DNA of 64,000 bases, from contig JAQFVV010006451.1 in assembly GCA_028023455.1 (NCBI GenBank), positions 791,501 to 855,500 on the forward strand, in the 5' to 3' direction. Below, piece after piece: positions 35,067 through 47,652 of this stretch. The position numbers and the translations under genes are program-made. Below the pieces are notes generated by a model, which was not told the origin of the DNA, searched no databases, and worked only from the letters and a program-made list of their open reading frames with translations. Position 1 is the stretch's first letter; each line of letters opens with the position of its first letter. This DNA is from Epiperipatus broadwayi (taxonomy: Eukaryota; Onychophora; Udeonychophora; Euonychophora; Peripatidae).

Positions 35067-35074
35067 TATTAAAG

Positions 35075-36430
35075 TGATAATTATATATGTTTCATATCTG
35101 TAATTTAAAAAAATTAGAAGTTTATTTTAAAAATAAAGATTTTCAACAATTTTAATATGTAAAAATTATATATGTAATTTATATGCACAGATACATGTAT
35201 ACGGTATGATTAATTATAAATTTATTTATAAAAAAGGTAATTTAAAGCAAGATTAACATTTGTAAAAGTATTTTATAATTATAAAGTGGAAATGGTATTA
35301 TCTTCAAAAATGTAATTAAATACTTATGAACAGATCAATTAATTAAGAAGATAAGTAAGTATTTGATGTAATTTAGTCTGGTAATCTCTTTCAAAGATTA
35401 GAATTTGTAATTATCATGGTTGAACAAATAAGCTGTGGATGAAATGAAATTGAAAAGTTATCTATCACCAATAGATCAATGGATTAAAATGACAGCTGAT
35501 GGATCTGATTTTGTTGATAAGCTAATTCCAGGAATTGTAAATAGGAGTTATAAACCATTGTGCTCAATATGTGCTTTGCTTGATTATTGAATATATACTT
35601 TGATTGCTAAACTATTATTTATTACTGCTGATGTATTATTGCTGAAATACTTTGATTTTATTGTGTTTGCTTTTCTGAGTGTGTTTTCAGTATGTATTAT
35701 AAAATATAATGGTAGAGTAGAGAAGCCACCTTCTACAGAGAGCACACTGAATCCATAGAGATATAAATAAGCCATCAGCTAATATAAAAATAGCATTGTG
35801 TTCATTATATGCCTAAACTTCGAGTGTCTACTACTGTGGGGAGAAATCAGCCATCAATTAATAAATAACTACTATCCAATGCTGCCAATTGAGTTGAGAC
35901 TATTGGGATTAAAGCCTATCAGCATTATAGCTATACTTGAACAAAGTCCACTAAAAGTATACCAATACCTGAAGACTGAGCTCAAATTCTTAATGATGAA
36001 AAGGAATAGGTGTAAACTTTAAAACTATGCATTTGTCTTCATTATACTGAAAATTATTTATAAATTAATATTGATTTTGTAAACTAGTATGACAAGGGAT
36101 TGCTATTCTATTTTTTTATCATGTCACAATTCAGGTGGCATAAATTTAAAAGAAAAGAGTACATTTTTATATAAAGCAATTATCTTTTTATCATAATCCT
36201 TGGTCATGCTTATAAAAAAGTCTTAGTATTTTAAAAACAGACATTTTCATTAACTGGAAATATAAAACAGGCTGTATAGACAGAATAGATTAAGATGGTT
36301 TTTATTTTCTTCTAATAGTTTGCAGTTTTAAGCAAACTATTCTCCAGTTTTGGGGAAAGATAATTGGGAGTATTGTTATAAGTGAACTGATATAACTATA
36401 TTTTGGACTGTTTTGTTTATGTATGATATT
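35075..36430. other. No recognised gene
   Basis: A 48-codon plus frame (35444-35590) reads plausibly as protein (SPIDQWIKMTADGSDF) but has no recognised relatives, splice context or repeats. Nothing else seen. Confidence 0.55.
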
Positions 36431-36432
36431 TG

Positions 36433-36559
36433 TTTGTATGTGTTTTTTTTCCTGTGTCATAGCATCAGCTGGGAAGTGAACCCGTTAACCCAGGACAACT
36501 TCTTGTATGGCAGCTGTGCTGACCTCTTGACCATCAATGCTTGACTTTGTATGTGTTTT
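36433..36559 (-). mobile_element. tRNA-derived SINE, full length with perfect TSD
   Basis: Minus strand: GTCAAGCATTGATGGTCAAG, box A region, TCCTGGGTTAACGGGTTCAC (box B), CCCAGCTGATGCTATGACAC, A-run. Flanking TTTGTATGTGTTTT is repeated exactly at 36433-36446 and 36546-36559. Confidence 0.92.
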
Positions 36560-36582
36560 ACTTATTTATAAATGAACTTTGT

Positions 36583-36671
36583 CCAAACCACTTCAACCAC
36601 TTTTTAGCAAAACTTTTATTTGGACATATATAAAAGTTTTGCTAAAAAGTGTTCAAAGTGGTTTGGATAAA
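36583..36671. repeat. Short hairpin (about 40-bp arms)
   Basis: TTTAGCAAAACTTTTAT and ATAAAAGTTTTGCTAAA, extended by GTCCAAACCACTT/AAGTGGTTTGGAT, around a loop of about 6 nt. May be a small foldback element or pre-miRNA-like hairpin by chance. Confidence 0.8.
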
Positions 36672-37019
36672 TTGTATTTATAGGATATTACAGTAAAATA
36701 AAGAAGAGTGATTTTGGTATTATTCATAAATGGTTGTGATACCACTGAGGTTGCCAGCCACTTGCAACCATTATCTTACTTAGAGCATTGGTGTGTGATA
36801 GATAAATATTCCTACCATAAACAATCTGCTTTGATTTTGTACATCTTGGATAATACCATTTTATGATTGCAAGTCACTCTTACACTTAGTGCCTTTACAA
36901 TAGTACATGGTAGACAAAAATTCCTATCACATAATGTATTCCTAGATCGCATGCATTTATTTATCCATAAATAATGTAACACAATATGTTGAAAAAAAAA
37001 CCAACCCATACTATATTCT

Positions 37020-37125
37020 TAAAAAAAAAAAACACCCCCTCCTCCCCCCCCCCCCCCCCCCCCCCGTTTTTTTTTGCCCAGGGGCGGACCCTCCCCTTAG
37101 CAACCACCCCCCCCCCCCCCCCTTT
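37020..37125. repeat. Poly-C low-complexity pair
   Basis: C-runs at about 37046-37065 and 37108-37122 around a GC-rich core (GCCCAGGGGCGGACCCTCC) with a T-run. Strikingly GC-rich compared with surroundings. Confidence 0.9.
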
Positions 37126-37129
37126 TAAC

Positions 37130-37750
37130 TCCTTTTAACCACAAAACTTGGAGAGAGAAATTTGGAGGGAGAGGATGTGATGTTTAGTGGTTTACAATAT
37201 GTTGCCTGTTACATTTGCACATAGAGTATTTAGGTTAATTAAACTCTATTACAGCTTTAACGTATTTATGGTAAAGTGGTTATTTAAATAGTTAATGAAT
37301 TTAGAATATCCCCAAACTGTAGGTTTATTAAGTCTTAAAATTGTAATAATAAATAGTTGTAATTATTGGTCTATACAGCAAGTTTGTGTCTGTTCAGAAT
37401 CAGTTTAAATGTATGCCATATTATCTGTGCATAAAGTTAATCAATCATTAATCGTATCAATTTGTTTTAAAAATTGGGAGGGCAGTTCATTTATATTGTC
37501 ATGGGTGTATTGTAAAATTGTATATATGTAAATAAATAATAGTGGCTCATTGTGTTTAGCTTTGTTCATTATTTTGCAATCAGTAATCTAAGTAGAATAT
37601 GATAGAGAGTCTCATATGACTAGCTGAGCTTAGCAGGCTATAAAAAGGTAATGTTGTTTATTCTGTGATGTTGGAATATGCATATCCCATGCAAATTACC
37701 CTTGGGTGATTTGTGGATGAGCTGTACATTTTGGACAGTTACAATATATA
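37130..37750. other. No recognised feature
   Basis: Contains a lone GATGTGATGTTTAGTGGTT block at about 37174, also found at the edges of family D repeats. Nothing else. Confidence 0.55.
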
Positions 37751-37754
37751 TTTA

Positions 37755-38010
37755 AATGTTTTGAATGTTTAGCCATGAAAAGGTAATGAGTTTTTATTAG
37801 ACCATGATTTTGACATTGAGGAACAGAATCATAGCACTTGTATTTTGCCATAGGAAGCATTATAACAATTGCATAAAGTGCATGTTTTTGTAATTGTATT
37901 GCTTCCTGTGGCAAAATATGAGCACTATGGCTCTGGCCTTCGATATCAAAATCATGCTCTAATAACAACTGCTTTACCTTTTCTTGGTTAAACATTCAAA
38001 ACATTAAATA
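37755..38010. repeat. Palindrome with about 110-bp arms
   Basis: 37755-37866 and 37893-38010 are inverted copies: ATGTTTTGAATGTTTA at the left is mirrored at the right, as are ATTAGACCATGATTTTGA and TTTTGCCATAGGAAGC. Arms differ at perhaps one base in six. The minus-strand frame over it is a by-product. Flanked by the repeat shared with 32.06-32.2 kb. Confidence 0.82.
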
Positions 38011-38155
38011 TTTAAATTATAGTAGGTTCTAAGTATAAGTGATTCACTTATGCTTTTAAGACACTTATTGATGGATGAGTGCATGTAAATTTAATATCAA
38101 TCCAAGCACATATGTGAAGAGTAATTTTATTCCACAAGATTACATATCACTCCAA
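38010..38155 (-). repeat. Repeat copy shared with 32.06-32.20 kb
   Basis: Reverse-complement match to 32056-32200 over about 145 bp, directly adjoining the palindrome. Confidence 0.78.
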
Positions 38156-38159
38156 TATA

Positions 38160-39465
38160 TTATATAATCAAAATTTAAAACTAGTTGGTTAATTAGATCC
38201 TAATTTGCATAAAAAACAAATGCTATTAAATTGAGGCATCATATTTAGTGCTTAGCGAGTCATTGAGATTTCACAACTTTGGAATTTTATGTTAGGAAAT
38301 ATCTGTAAAAAAGTTTAGTCACTTTGGATAATTTGGAGAAATTAATCAGAACTCCGATTGATGTAATTCAAAGTCCTAAATCTGTCAGTGACATAAGTGT
38401 AGTCATTCTTTAGCAGGCATGAACAACTTTTTTACTTCATTGGCCATATTGAAATTATTTTCACACCATGTCATTTCCAGTAAATAGTCATTCATGGTTG
38501 ATATATAAGTAGTGATTGTTTCAGCTTCTTTTACCATGAAGTTAAAATTCTTCATATTTTGGAGTTATAGCAACTGTAACAAAATAAACACAAAAATTCC
38601 ATAATGCTTCAAGGAAATTTTAGATATGTTTTCAAAATAGGAGAAAAGTGTTGGTTCATTTTTTCATTTCAATTTTTTTAAATTTTAAATAATAAATTCT
38701 TAATGTTTATATTTATTCTTTTTAAGTATAATCTATTATTTATGTATATTAGACTTTTTGAAGTATTGTGAATATATAGTTGGAAAAGCATATAAAATAT
38801 TTCATAACAGTAACATTATAACTTTTTTTGATTTATTTTATCTGTAAACACTTTTTATTTATTTCTGAAAATATATTTAATTAAAAAATATAATAATTTT
38901 TTCCCCACATGCTTTATTAAACTGAAATCGCATATAAACCAAAAACAAACTTGTTAACTTTAATTTTCATTGTGATTCAAATATTTATTGTCAGAAGAGC
39001 TAAATTAGAAAAATAAATCTGATTATTATGAATATAAATGTATTTATTTAATACAAATATAATTTAATTACCTTATAAATATAGAAAATGTATGGAAATT
39101 ATTCAAAACTAGATTTAATTTATAAAATGCAAGATTAAAATGACGAATATTCATTAACAGACTCAGACAAATAATAATTAGATTATTTCTCAAACTAAGA
39201 CAAATATTAGTTAGATTGCACTCTTAAATTCAAATAAAGAATAGCTAGACTGAATACCTCATATTAAATGAAAATTTTAGTTTAAAAATGTGTGATAAGG
39301 TAAAAACAATCAACAAATAATGGATTTGTTATTTTTAAACTGAACTTTGGTTGAATGGATGAGTGTATATTAGAAATATGTGATCTATAATGTTAGATAT
39401 TTTAAAAAGTAATAAAAAATGTAAAAAGTAAATAAGTATATGATTTAATGTTTTTTTTAAAGTGT
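38160..39465. other. AT-rich sequence without recognised feature
   Basis: Nothing supportable. Confidence 0.6.
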
Positions 39466-39469
39466 GGAG

Positions 39470-39690
39470 ATGGTAATCCGGATCAACTGGTGAATGCTGC
39501 TTTAGCATGAAATACATATATTGGTGATTATTTATCTTTTCAACATGTGTGTGATTAGGTGGGTCAGCAATATAAGATGGCACTGAATGTTGTGGGTCGT
39601 GTAAAAGTCTGAATTCGAAGCCCACAAGTATTACATATATAAATGCAAGTGTTAATCCTGTACAATGTTTTAAAGATTTATGTAAATATT
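39470..39690 (+). repeat. Hammerhead-repeat copy (family A)
   Basis: Collinear with the right arm of the 14.3-14.5 kb palindrome: GAGATGGTAATC, CAACATGTGTGTGATTAG, GGGTCAGCAATAT, GTGAAAGT/GTAAAAGTCTG and GTATTACATATA. Confidence 0.82.
39483..39524 (+). ncRNA. Hammerhead motif (family A), core mutated
   Basis: TCAA-CTGGTGA-ATGCTGCTTTAGCAT-GAAA-TACATATA-TTGG. The core A6 position is G (CTGGTGA), so likely inactive; GAAA and stems are good. Confidence 0.55.
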
Positions 39691-39699
39691 TCAAACATT

Positions 39700-40915
39700 T
39701 ATTCAGAAAAGATACTATAGTTCAAAATTATTTATTTGCTTAGCATGCTTTCAACAATTCTTGTCATATTAATAGCATTTGTATTTCTGTGTTTGAATCA
39801 ATATATTTAAATCTAGTGTGCCTTATGCAAATTTATTTAAATGTTCTATTTTCTTGATAGTGGAACATGATTCTTTATTTATTGCATATTTATCTTTTGC
39901 ACTCTTTATCCTTATGCTTTTTCTCTGCACTAATTACTTTAGCAGTAGTTAAGACAACGTATGACCTGATTCACGTTCATGTTTCAAAAATATCAGTCTA
40001 TATTCATCGATCTTTTTTGCTCAATTATATATATCTATGCTGTGCTATCTTAGTAGATTCATTCATTCATGATTCCCCATAATATATAGTCTTGCACAAG
40101 CTGTCACTGCATTCAATTTCATAAAGTCCTTGTTGCACCAGTTTTAAAGGCAATTTATCCTTAACATTATTTAATAATTTATTCAAAGAGGAAGGGTTTC
40201 TTAAATTTCACATTGTTTGTGTCATTGCATATACTTTATATTTGAGAGGGGGAGCTATTAATAAGAAATTTGATTAGTCATACACCCCATATTTTTTTAC
40301 ATAGTAAAATCTGGCTCATTAGTAATATCCTGACCATGCTTGTTCTATCCAGTTGTAACAATTGTTATTATATTTGTATATTATGTAAATAAAGTCCAGC
40401 TCTTTTTACCTTCAAGTTGTGAAACATGGATACTAATAAGTACAAAAATAAGTAATCTTAAATAATTTCCTTCAAACAAAAGACTTTTTTTAAACATTCT
40501 TCATGTTGAAACAGTAAAAAAAGACATCATTAATCAAGCTAATCAAATAGCAAATGCTGAGGATTTTATATAGTTTTTCTTTATCATTTTATCTTAAAAT
40601 AGCTAGATATCTATTCACTGATGAATAATTAACTGTTTAGCAAAATTAGATACTTGAAAACATTCTGATTGCTGGAAAATACTTGGAAGTATTTTTACCC
40701 AAGATTCAAACTTTATATGAGGGGCATAACAAACAGATGTGATAATGACAACACCAATTTCTTCTCACAGGCCCTAATAAAACAAACTAAGTGTGATGTA
40801 ATGACTTTAAAAAATATCTTGTAAACAAAATGTATATAATAGCAATAAGTCATCAAATTTCCAGCTATAAAAACATATATCCACTTTAGGATAAGATTAG
40901 ATATAAAACTATCAA
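39700..40915. other. No recognised feature
   Basis: Short hydrophobic open frame at 39867-40082 without recognisable motif; otherwise AT-rich. Confidence 0.55.
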
Positions 40916-40919
40916 AAAC

Positions 40920-41440
40920 ATCATGTGATAAACCATTTTACATGCTTACATAGGCTGTTAATAACACTAGCAAAATCTTCATAAAGCTGTTCCACCAAAT
41001 GCAAGCCTTCTTAATCAATGAATGAATAAAATTCCTATCTAATGCTTGTGTAAGCATATGAAATGGTGATCACATGATAAAACCAAAGACACAAAAATGT
41101 ACCAATGCTGAGCTGAGTTTAGATCTATATGACTATATAAATGAATTAGTTTGGATTGAAAACATTGTGTTTTATCTTGGGCTTCTAACTTTATAATTAA
41201 ACAAAAAGATAAAAAGATGTCTGTTGGGGGTTGCATTAGATCCTAATATGTAAGTGCAGTGCTCTCAAATTCATGGTTCCTCACTGATGAAGTCACAGGC
41301 TAGAAACTAATCTAGATATATCAGATAAGTAGACACTAGATAGAGATTTTATGCACAAACATTCTGGTATTCATTAATTATGAAAGCTTGCACTTGCTGG
41401 CACTACTGTATGTAGAGAGTTTGCTGCTATTATCAAGAGC
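40920..41440. repeat. Family D repeats, opposed copies
   Basis: 40922-41040 is a partial plus-oriented copy (CATGTGATAAACCATTTTAC, GTTCCACCAAATGCAAGCC, TTCCTATCTAATGCTTG). 41043-41085 inverts its end (GCTTGTGTAAGCATATG, GTGATCACATGATA), and 41270-41430 is a minus-oriented copy relative to 21.2 and 61.7 kb. Confidence 0.72.
41279..41318 (+). ncRNA. Hammerhead layout, family D, core intact
   Basis: CCTCA, then a perfect CTGATGA (41284-41290), stem II AGTC-ACA-GGCT with an unpaired A, GAAA (41303-41306), then CTAATC where other copies have CTAGTC. The 3' stem I strand has decayed from TGAGG to TAGAT. Confidence 0.55.
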
Positions 41441-41444
41441 AAAG

Positions 41445-42260
41445 TCGACTAATCAGACTGGATTCTGATTTTGCATTTATCAATAAAGTTTAGGGTGCAA
41501 GGTTGGAAGGACCATAGACATTCTTCTATCAATCATCTTAATTTCCACTATTGTAGAGCTAGAAACTTGAAATTCAATTCAGTCCAAGATTTGGAATCCA
41601 AATTATCCAGTTTGAACAATTAATTACATAGATCTGAGCAGTAATTTAGAACCCCAAGTCGCATTCACAAAGGCAAAATCCAGGAACCATTTTGAAGAGG
41701 AGTACTGAAATATTAAAGGATTTTATATGCATCTGGTAATCAGCAACAACATAAGCTTATGTTGGGTTAAATGTTTTCCTTATGTTAAAGACAGTGTCAC
41801 AAATAAGAACTCTGTCATGGTTTACACTAAAAAGAATTTTAAGACTTTAAAATGGAGACTTTTGGGACACATATTCTAAATAAATAATGATAGAAAAATT
41901 AAAAATGTTAGTATATACAATAACATATGGGTCTAATAAATCAAAACAACAAAAGGTTTGATTGACTAGGTGGTTAGAAAAGTAAACACTACCATTAATC
42001 TTTTAGCGTGATAAGAGTTGTAGATTTATTTTACACAACCCAATTCGTTTTCAGTTTGGTACCTTACTATATATACTATTATGATATGTTCTGACTGTAG
42101 TATATTTCTATCATATTTTTTTTTAATAATCACAATGTTTTATAAAATCTCTACATTTTTTATAAAATTTAGATATTTATTCTAACAAATGCATAAATAA
42201 TAATAATAATAGTAATAGGATTAAGTCAAATAATTTTTTACTTTTGGGAAATATATATAT
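41445..42260. other. No recognised feature
   Basis: Nothing supportable. Confidence 0.55.
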
Positions 42261-42262
42261 AT

Positions 42263-42640
42263 TAGCACGTGTGCGTGTGTGACGCACTGTTCTCAAAAGC
42301 TATAAAGTGTTAATATAAAATAGATAACTAAAAACAAATGAGCTGAGCGATTTCAAAGGATCTTGCCTTCATAATCATAGCTTGCTACTACGTTTAATGA
42401 TATGCAAAGAGGTCTTCTTCATCTCACGAGACAAGGATGCCATAAATAGGAAGGACACTGGCTATGCTCTATCTATGAAATGGAATTAGCATATTTTCTT
42501 GTCATTAAACGTAGTAGCAAGCTATGATTATGAAGGCAAGATCCTTTGAAAGCGCCCATTTGTTTTTAGTTATCTATTTTACATTAACACTTTATAGCTT
42601 TTAAGAACAGTTGTGTCACACACACACACACACGTGCTAA
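42263..42640. repeat. Palindrome resembling PLE 3' ends (family E)
   Basis: 42265-42405 and 42495-42636 are inverted copies, bounded by AGCACGTGTG and CACACGTGCT. Each arm contains GCTATGATTATGAAGGCAAG, GATCCTTTGAAA and, in the left arm, GCTCAG, which resembles the 3' terminal block of the PLE complex at 26.9-31.2 kb (GAAAGCACTCAG). Predicted sense is outward in each arm. Confidence 0.8.
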
Positions 42641-42641
42641 A

Positions 42642-42872
<231 letters not shown>

Positions 42873-42889
42873 GATAGTAATTATATGCA

Positions 42890-43600
42890 TAATTAATTTA
42901 TAAAGACAAGGATAAAAAAGTAAAAAGAATTAAGCTTTATTTAATTTGTTAGATACTTCAAATGTTTATTAGCTTAAATAAATAAATTTATCAAAGTGAA
43001 TTATTTATTATCAAATTTTATTATTTTTTTAAAAAAACAATTATTTGATTTAATTTTGTTTCAAAAAAATAAAATATAATGCTTTCCACTATTAATTAGT
43101 AATAAGCTTTTAACTATACTACCATATAATCTAATAAATGTATTTTAATTCCTGTATTATAACTTTTAAAATAACATTAAAATTTATAATTAAATATAAA
43201 AGACTCTTAGAATTTTATGTAGTATATCTATCTACTTGATCAATTTTTTATCAATTGAAATTTACGTGGAATATATAAGCTTTTTTAAATATCTAGAATT
43301 TCCAAACAAAATTAGAATGAGTGGGTGTGTCAAGAGAGAAAGTATTCTCTTACTAATTGACATAGAAGGAGTATTTAGAAAATTTTAATTCAGGGTTAAA
43401 AAAAACTTAAAACTCTCACAAAACAAATGTTAAATAGGTTGGTGAGTAAATGTATTTTGCTTAGGTATTTTATGGAGAAAAATTGAGGGGAAGTTTTCCC
43501 AGGAAGTAGTTTTCTTTTTATAATTAATTATATAAACTGCAGGCCATTTTCAAGTGAGGAATATCACAAGAATTGGGAAAACTATCTAATATTAAATAGT
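42890..43600. other. AT-rich sequence without recognised feature
   Basis: Nothing supportable. Confidence 0.6.
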
Positions 43601-45830
43601 ACATTATTTGATTTTGTGAAGTTAGAAGAAAAGATGAAGAGACAATTGATTTTAAAAATGGGCATGTATAAAGACAAACATTGGAATTAAAAGTGGAGTA
43701 GGATTCATTATATATAAAAAGTGAAAGAACAACTTTGTAAAGATTGATGGTGTATCAAACAGAGTGGAAAGATTAGTTATTCAACTTAATAACTGATATC
43801 AAATGAAGATCATTAAAATTTATGGACTAACAAGTTTTCATTGTGGTGATGAAGTAAAGGATTTTTATATGGATGTACAGATAGCTTTAGATTATACCAA
43901 ACAATATTTTAAAAATATCGTGGGAGATTTTAATGCTAGAATCAGTAAACAATTGAAAGATGAAAGTGCTGCATTAAATTTCATTAGATGATAGAAATGA
44001 GAGACTATATAGACTTGTGGAGTTTACAGAAAAAGAAAAACTTTATATTATGAATTATTTTTTTGAGAAAATTTTTAAACAGAAATAAACATAGAAGCAT
44101 CCAAATAAAGGTACAGCACAACTGGATTACATTTTGTCTAACAGGAAATATGTATTTCAAGATTTCAATATTCTTAATAAATTTGATTAGGAAGTGATCA
44201 TTGATAAATGTAATGTAAGATACCTACTAATGGAAAACTATAAAAAAAATTATTAAAAAAAAACATATTCACACTTGATATTCCTAATCTTCAGAAACAT
44301 TCCAATGAATTTAAATTAGAACTTGGAAATCATTTCCGAATATTGACAGATTTAGAATATGATTGAAATTTAAACAAAATCAATAGGAAGATAACTGATA
44401 TACTTTTAAAAACTGCAACAAAGATAGCTGATTCAAGAAAGCAGCAATTGACCAGTAAAATTTCTATTGAGGCAAGACAATTAAAAAGAAGAGAAGGAAT
44501 ATGAAACTGTATAACAAATTTTGTAAAATGGTGTAAAAAAGAGCTGATATAATTGTGAAATAGTAAGAAAATTATAGAAGAAAATAAAATTCTCAAGAGT
44601 GTAAAACAACATTTTGGTATTGGTATGAAATTTATTTTTGCAATAAGAAAAAAAATTGGAACTATTACTAAAAAAAAGATGACATTATGAAATGAGTAGA
44701 AAAATTCTATCAATAATATATAGCAATAAAGAACCAAAAAAGTACTAATACCTTTTGAATTGCCAAGAATTTTAAATAGAGAAATGAGATGGACAAATAA
44801 ATTTATAAAGAAGGGAAAAGTTTTAGGTAATAATGGAATTATAATCAATATCTTATAAAAATTAGATGAAGAAATAAACATTTTTTGGCAAAGTTATATA
44901 CCAAATGTCTAAATGATAAAGATGTACTAGATGATTGGAAGAATGCAGTATTAATATTTAAAAAAAGTGATAAAGAAGATATCAAAAATTAAAAAGCTTT
45001 CAGTCTTTAATCAGTTGTATACATTTTTTTACTAAATTAATTACAACCTGTTTACAGAGTTTTTTGGATTTTAACCAAACAAAAGAACAAACTGGATTTA
45101 AAAGTGGTTTTAATACAGTGGATTTTATTCAAATATTGAGAGAAGTTATAAAAATGACCAATAAATATGAGTTGCCATTATGCATTGGATTTATAGACTA
45201 TAAAATGGCATTTGATTCTATAAGCATTTCTTCAGTTATTAAAGCATTGGATTATCAAGGTATAGACCCAGGTTACTGTCATACTCTGAAAAATGTTTAT
45301 AAAAAATCAACAGCAACAATTAAATTACATATGACAAAATGATTCCATATCTCCAAAATTTTTCACAACTGTTTTTCAAAAAGTATTTTGTGGATTAAAA
45401 TGAGCAGCTAAGGAAATAAAAGGAAATGGAGATTATTTAAATCATCTACATTTTGCAGATGATGTAGCTGCTTTTGAAAATAATGCTTTAGAGCTTCAGG
45501 AAATGTTGCAGGAGTTATCCGATGAAAATAAGAAAGTAGGATTAAACATAAATATTAAAAAATCTAAAGTAATATTCAATGGATTTTGACAAAAAAAAAG
45601 AGAAAATGATTGATAATGATGAGTTAGAAGAAGTTAACAATTGCAAATAATTTGATCATATTTTTTACTACAGATGGAAACATAATGGATAAAATTAATC
45701 ATAGAATTTAACGTGGTTGGAGTGTTTCATGGTAAAAATAACTTATTCCAGAAAGAGAAATATGCCTATATGTTTGAAAGGAAGGTCTTTAATAAATGTG
45801 TTTTACCAAGTTAAAGATAGGTAAGAATAC
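43600..45830 (+). pseudogene. Old RTE LINE pseudogene (AP endonuclease and RT)
   Basis: Plus strand, many frameshifts. Near 43690 GVGFII and VSNRVERLVIQLN start the AP-type endonuclease, followed by IIKIYGLTSFHCGDEVKDFY, IVGDFNARI (catalytic GDFN motif, about 43918) and LDYILSNRKYV. RT begins near 45060 with EQTGFKSGFNTVDFI, then CIGFIDYKMAFDS (motif A Asp), QGIDPGYCHTLKNVYKKS, DSISPKF and at 45440 LHFADDVAAF (FADD box). It fades out near 45820 after MPICLKG. Compared with the 23.7-24.7 kb copy it is the same family but much older. The A-rich coding strand creates a long hydrophobic shadow frame at 44330-44881 on the other strand. Confidence 0.87.
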
Positions 45831-45839
45831 AAAATTTTG

Positions 45840-47500
45840 ATAATATCAATTATCTTTTTTAGCATAAAATTCAATCACTTGTGCTTTAAATAAGATATCT
45901 CAAACTTTTGGCAGTTTTTACATATAGAAAAATCTGAAAGATTAATTCTCATGCAGTACACACATGTAATTATATGAAAGAATATTAATTCTTCACATCC
46001 TGCCTAAAAGATTGTCTAAACTTTAAAATAAACCAATCTCAGTAGAATTTTTTTTTTTCAAATTCCCTTCCCAAATGCTCTAGAATTATATAAAGTTCCT
46101 TAAGCATAGTCATAAGATAGAGTATCAGTCATTTATAGAGAACACTATGGAAGCATATCCTGAAATACATTTGTGGTCAGATTGGTCAAGTTTGTAATCA
46201 ATATGTGGTATTTAAATATTTAAGATAGTCTTTATATGATACGTAAGAGAATTTTATACATATAAGATAAGAAAAATGTTAAATAGCTTATTGCAGAGAA
46301 AAGCCTTCTCCTAGACATCCTTATAAAAAACCAGTAAAAAATCTATATCATTAATCACTAACCAACTTTCAATTGGTTTTTTCTTATCTTTTTTTACACA
46401 CTAAATATTTATAGACCATTTTTGGATAATTATCTAAATTGGCTAAGTGATGTGTGTTAAGATTAAGAAAAAAGGATTAAAAATGAAATGCATATATGAT
46501 TGAAGCGATTATCATTGACATCACTAAATTAATTAATACTAAAATGGAGCTTCTGTGGGCATATCAAGAGAGGGTGAGAAGGCATAATAAAGTATTGAAT
46601 TGTACCTTAAGAGATTATAAAATTATAAAAAAAACACATGAAAGAAAAATGGGTATAAAGATTGGTAGAATGATGCAGACAAGGGAAGCTGCAGATGAAA
46701 AAAATAATTAAATTTAAAAAAGGACGTCTTCCTGCAATGGAGTGTTAATGATTACAGATGTTATAAATATATATTATACAATAGAAAGCTTTTAAAATGT
46801 TCTGAGAAAAAAATACCTTTGCCTAAATATCTTGTTGTTGTATTAAAATATCTCAATATCACACTAGAAATGTTTTTAAGCAAATTATTTCAGAAAAATG
46901 TGTTCTATACTAACAAAGAATTGTGGGAAATAAACCATAAGCTTTGAGATAATACATGACATCTTCCTCATTAATAATAATCACATAATATTTCAAGCAT
47001 TTTTTATCATTAGGATAATGATGCTTATCTCATTTATCAAGATTATCTTGAATTTATATTATCTTTCAATATAGGTATTTAGTATATTCTTAATTAATCA
47101 ATAATTATCAAATAATAGTATTTTAATCCACACAGTTAATTTGATAGCATAAAAAGGACTATTATACATCTAAATGTTCTTTAAAATTTCTCATCGAGAA
47201 AATTTTATTGACCATAAGTTAGTTTGGGATATAAATTTCCATAATAATGTTCATTAGTTACTCATTTTTACAATAGGTAGTTCCAGTTGTTCTTGAGAGG
47301 AAATATTAAGAATGAGAAAAAACAAGAAAAAGTGATGTTTTGTTAACAGGAACAATCCAAAGCGGAATAGTGTATAGATTTACTATTTAGCTGAAAGAAA
47401 TAGAATCTGTAATTATTGGATTAATTTACAACTATATTTGTTTTTAAAATCTTTGGTTTTTAAATTTAAGGCTTTTAGCTTACTAGTATAAGAAAATAAT
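45840..47500. other. No recognised gene
   Basis: A 71-codon plus frame at 46496-46711 is Lys/Arg-rich without known motif. Otherwise AT-rich sequence. Confidence 0.55.
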
Positions 47501-47502
47501 GG

Positions 47503-47505
<3 letters not shown>

Positions 47506-47553
<48 letters not shown>
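47506..47553. repeat. (CA)n(TA)n compound microsatellite
   Basis: About 13 CA units followed by about 10 TA units, directly abutting the outer end of a PLE copy. Confidence 0.97.
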
Positions 47554-47554
<1 letters not shown>

Positions 47555-47652
47555 ATGTTTGGGAATAAACCATGTCTTATTTTGCATTACAATCTATATT
47601 TCAACAGACTAGCAACTGACATTATCAAGGTTAACTTTTGAAAAAAAAATCA

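Noticed and set aside
37696-37995. 99-codon minus-strand frame with several Cys/His
   Set aside because: Lies across an imperfect palindrome, so the two halves read each other's complement; no zinc-finger spacing and no family match.
44330-44881. 183-codon hydrophobic minus-strand frame
   Set aside because: Antisense to the A-rich RTE pseudogene, whose plus-strand motifs explain the locus.
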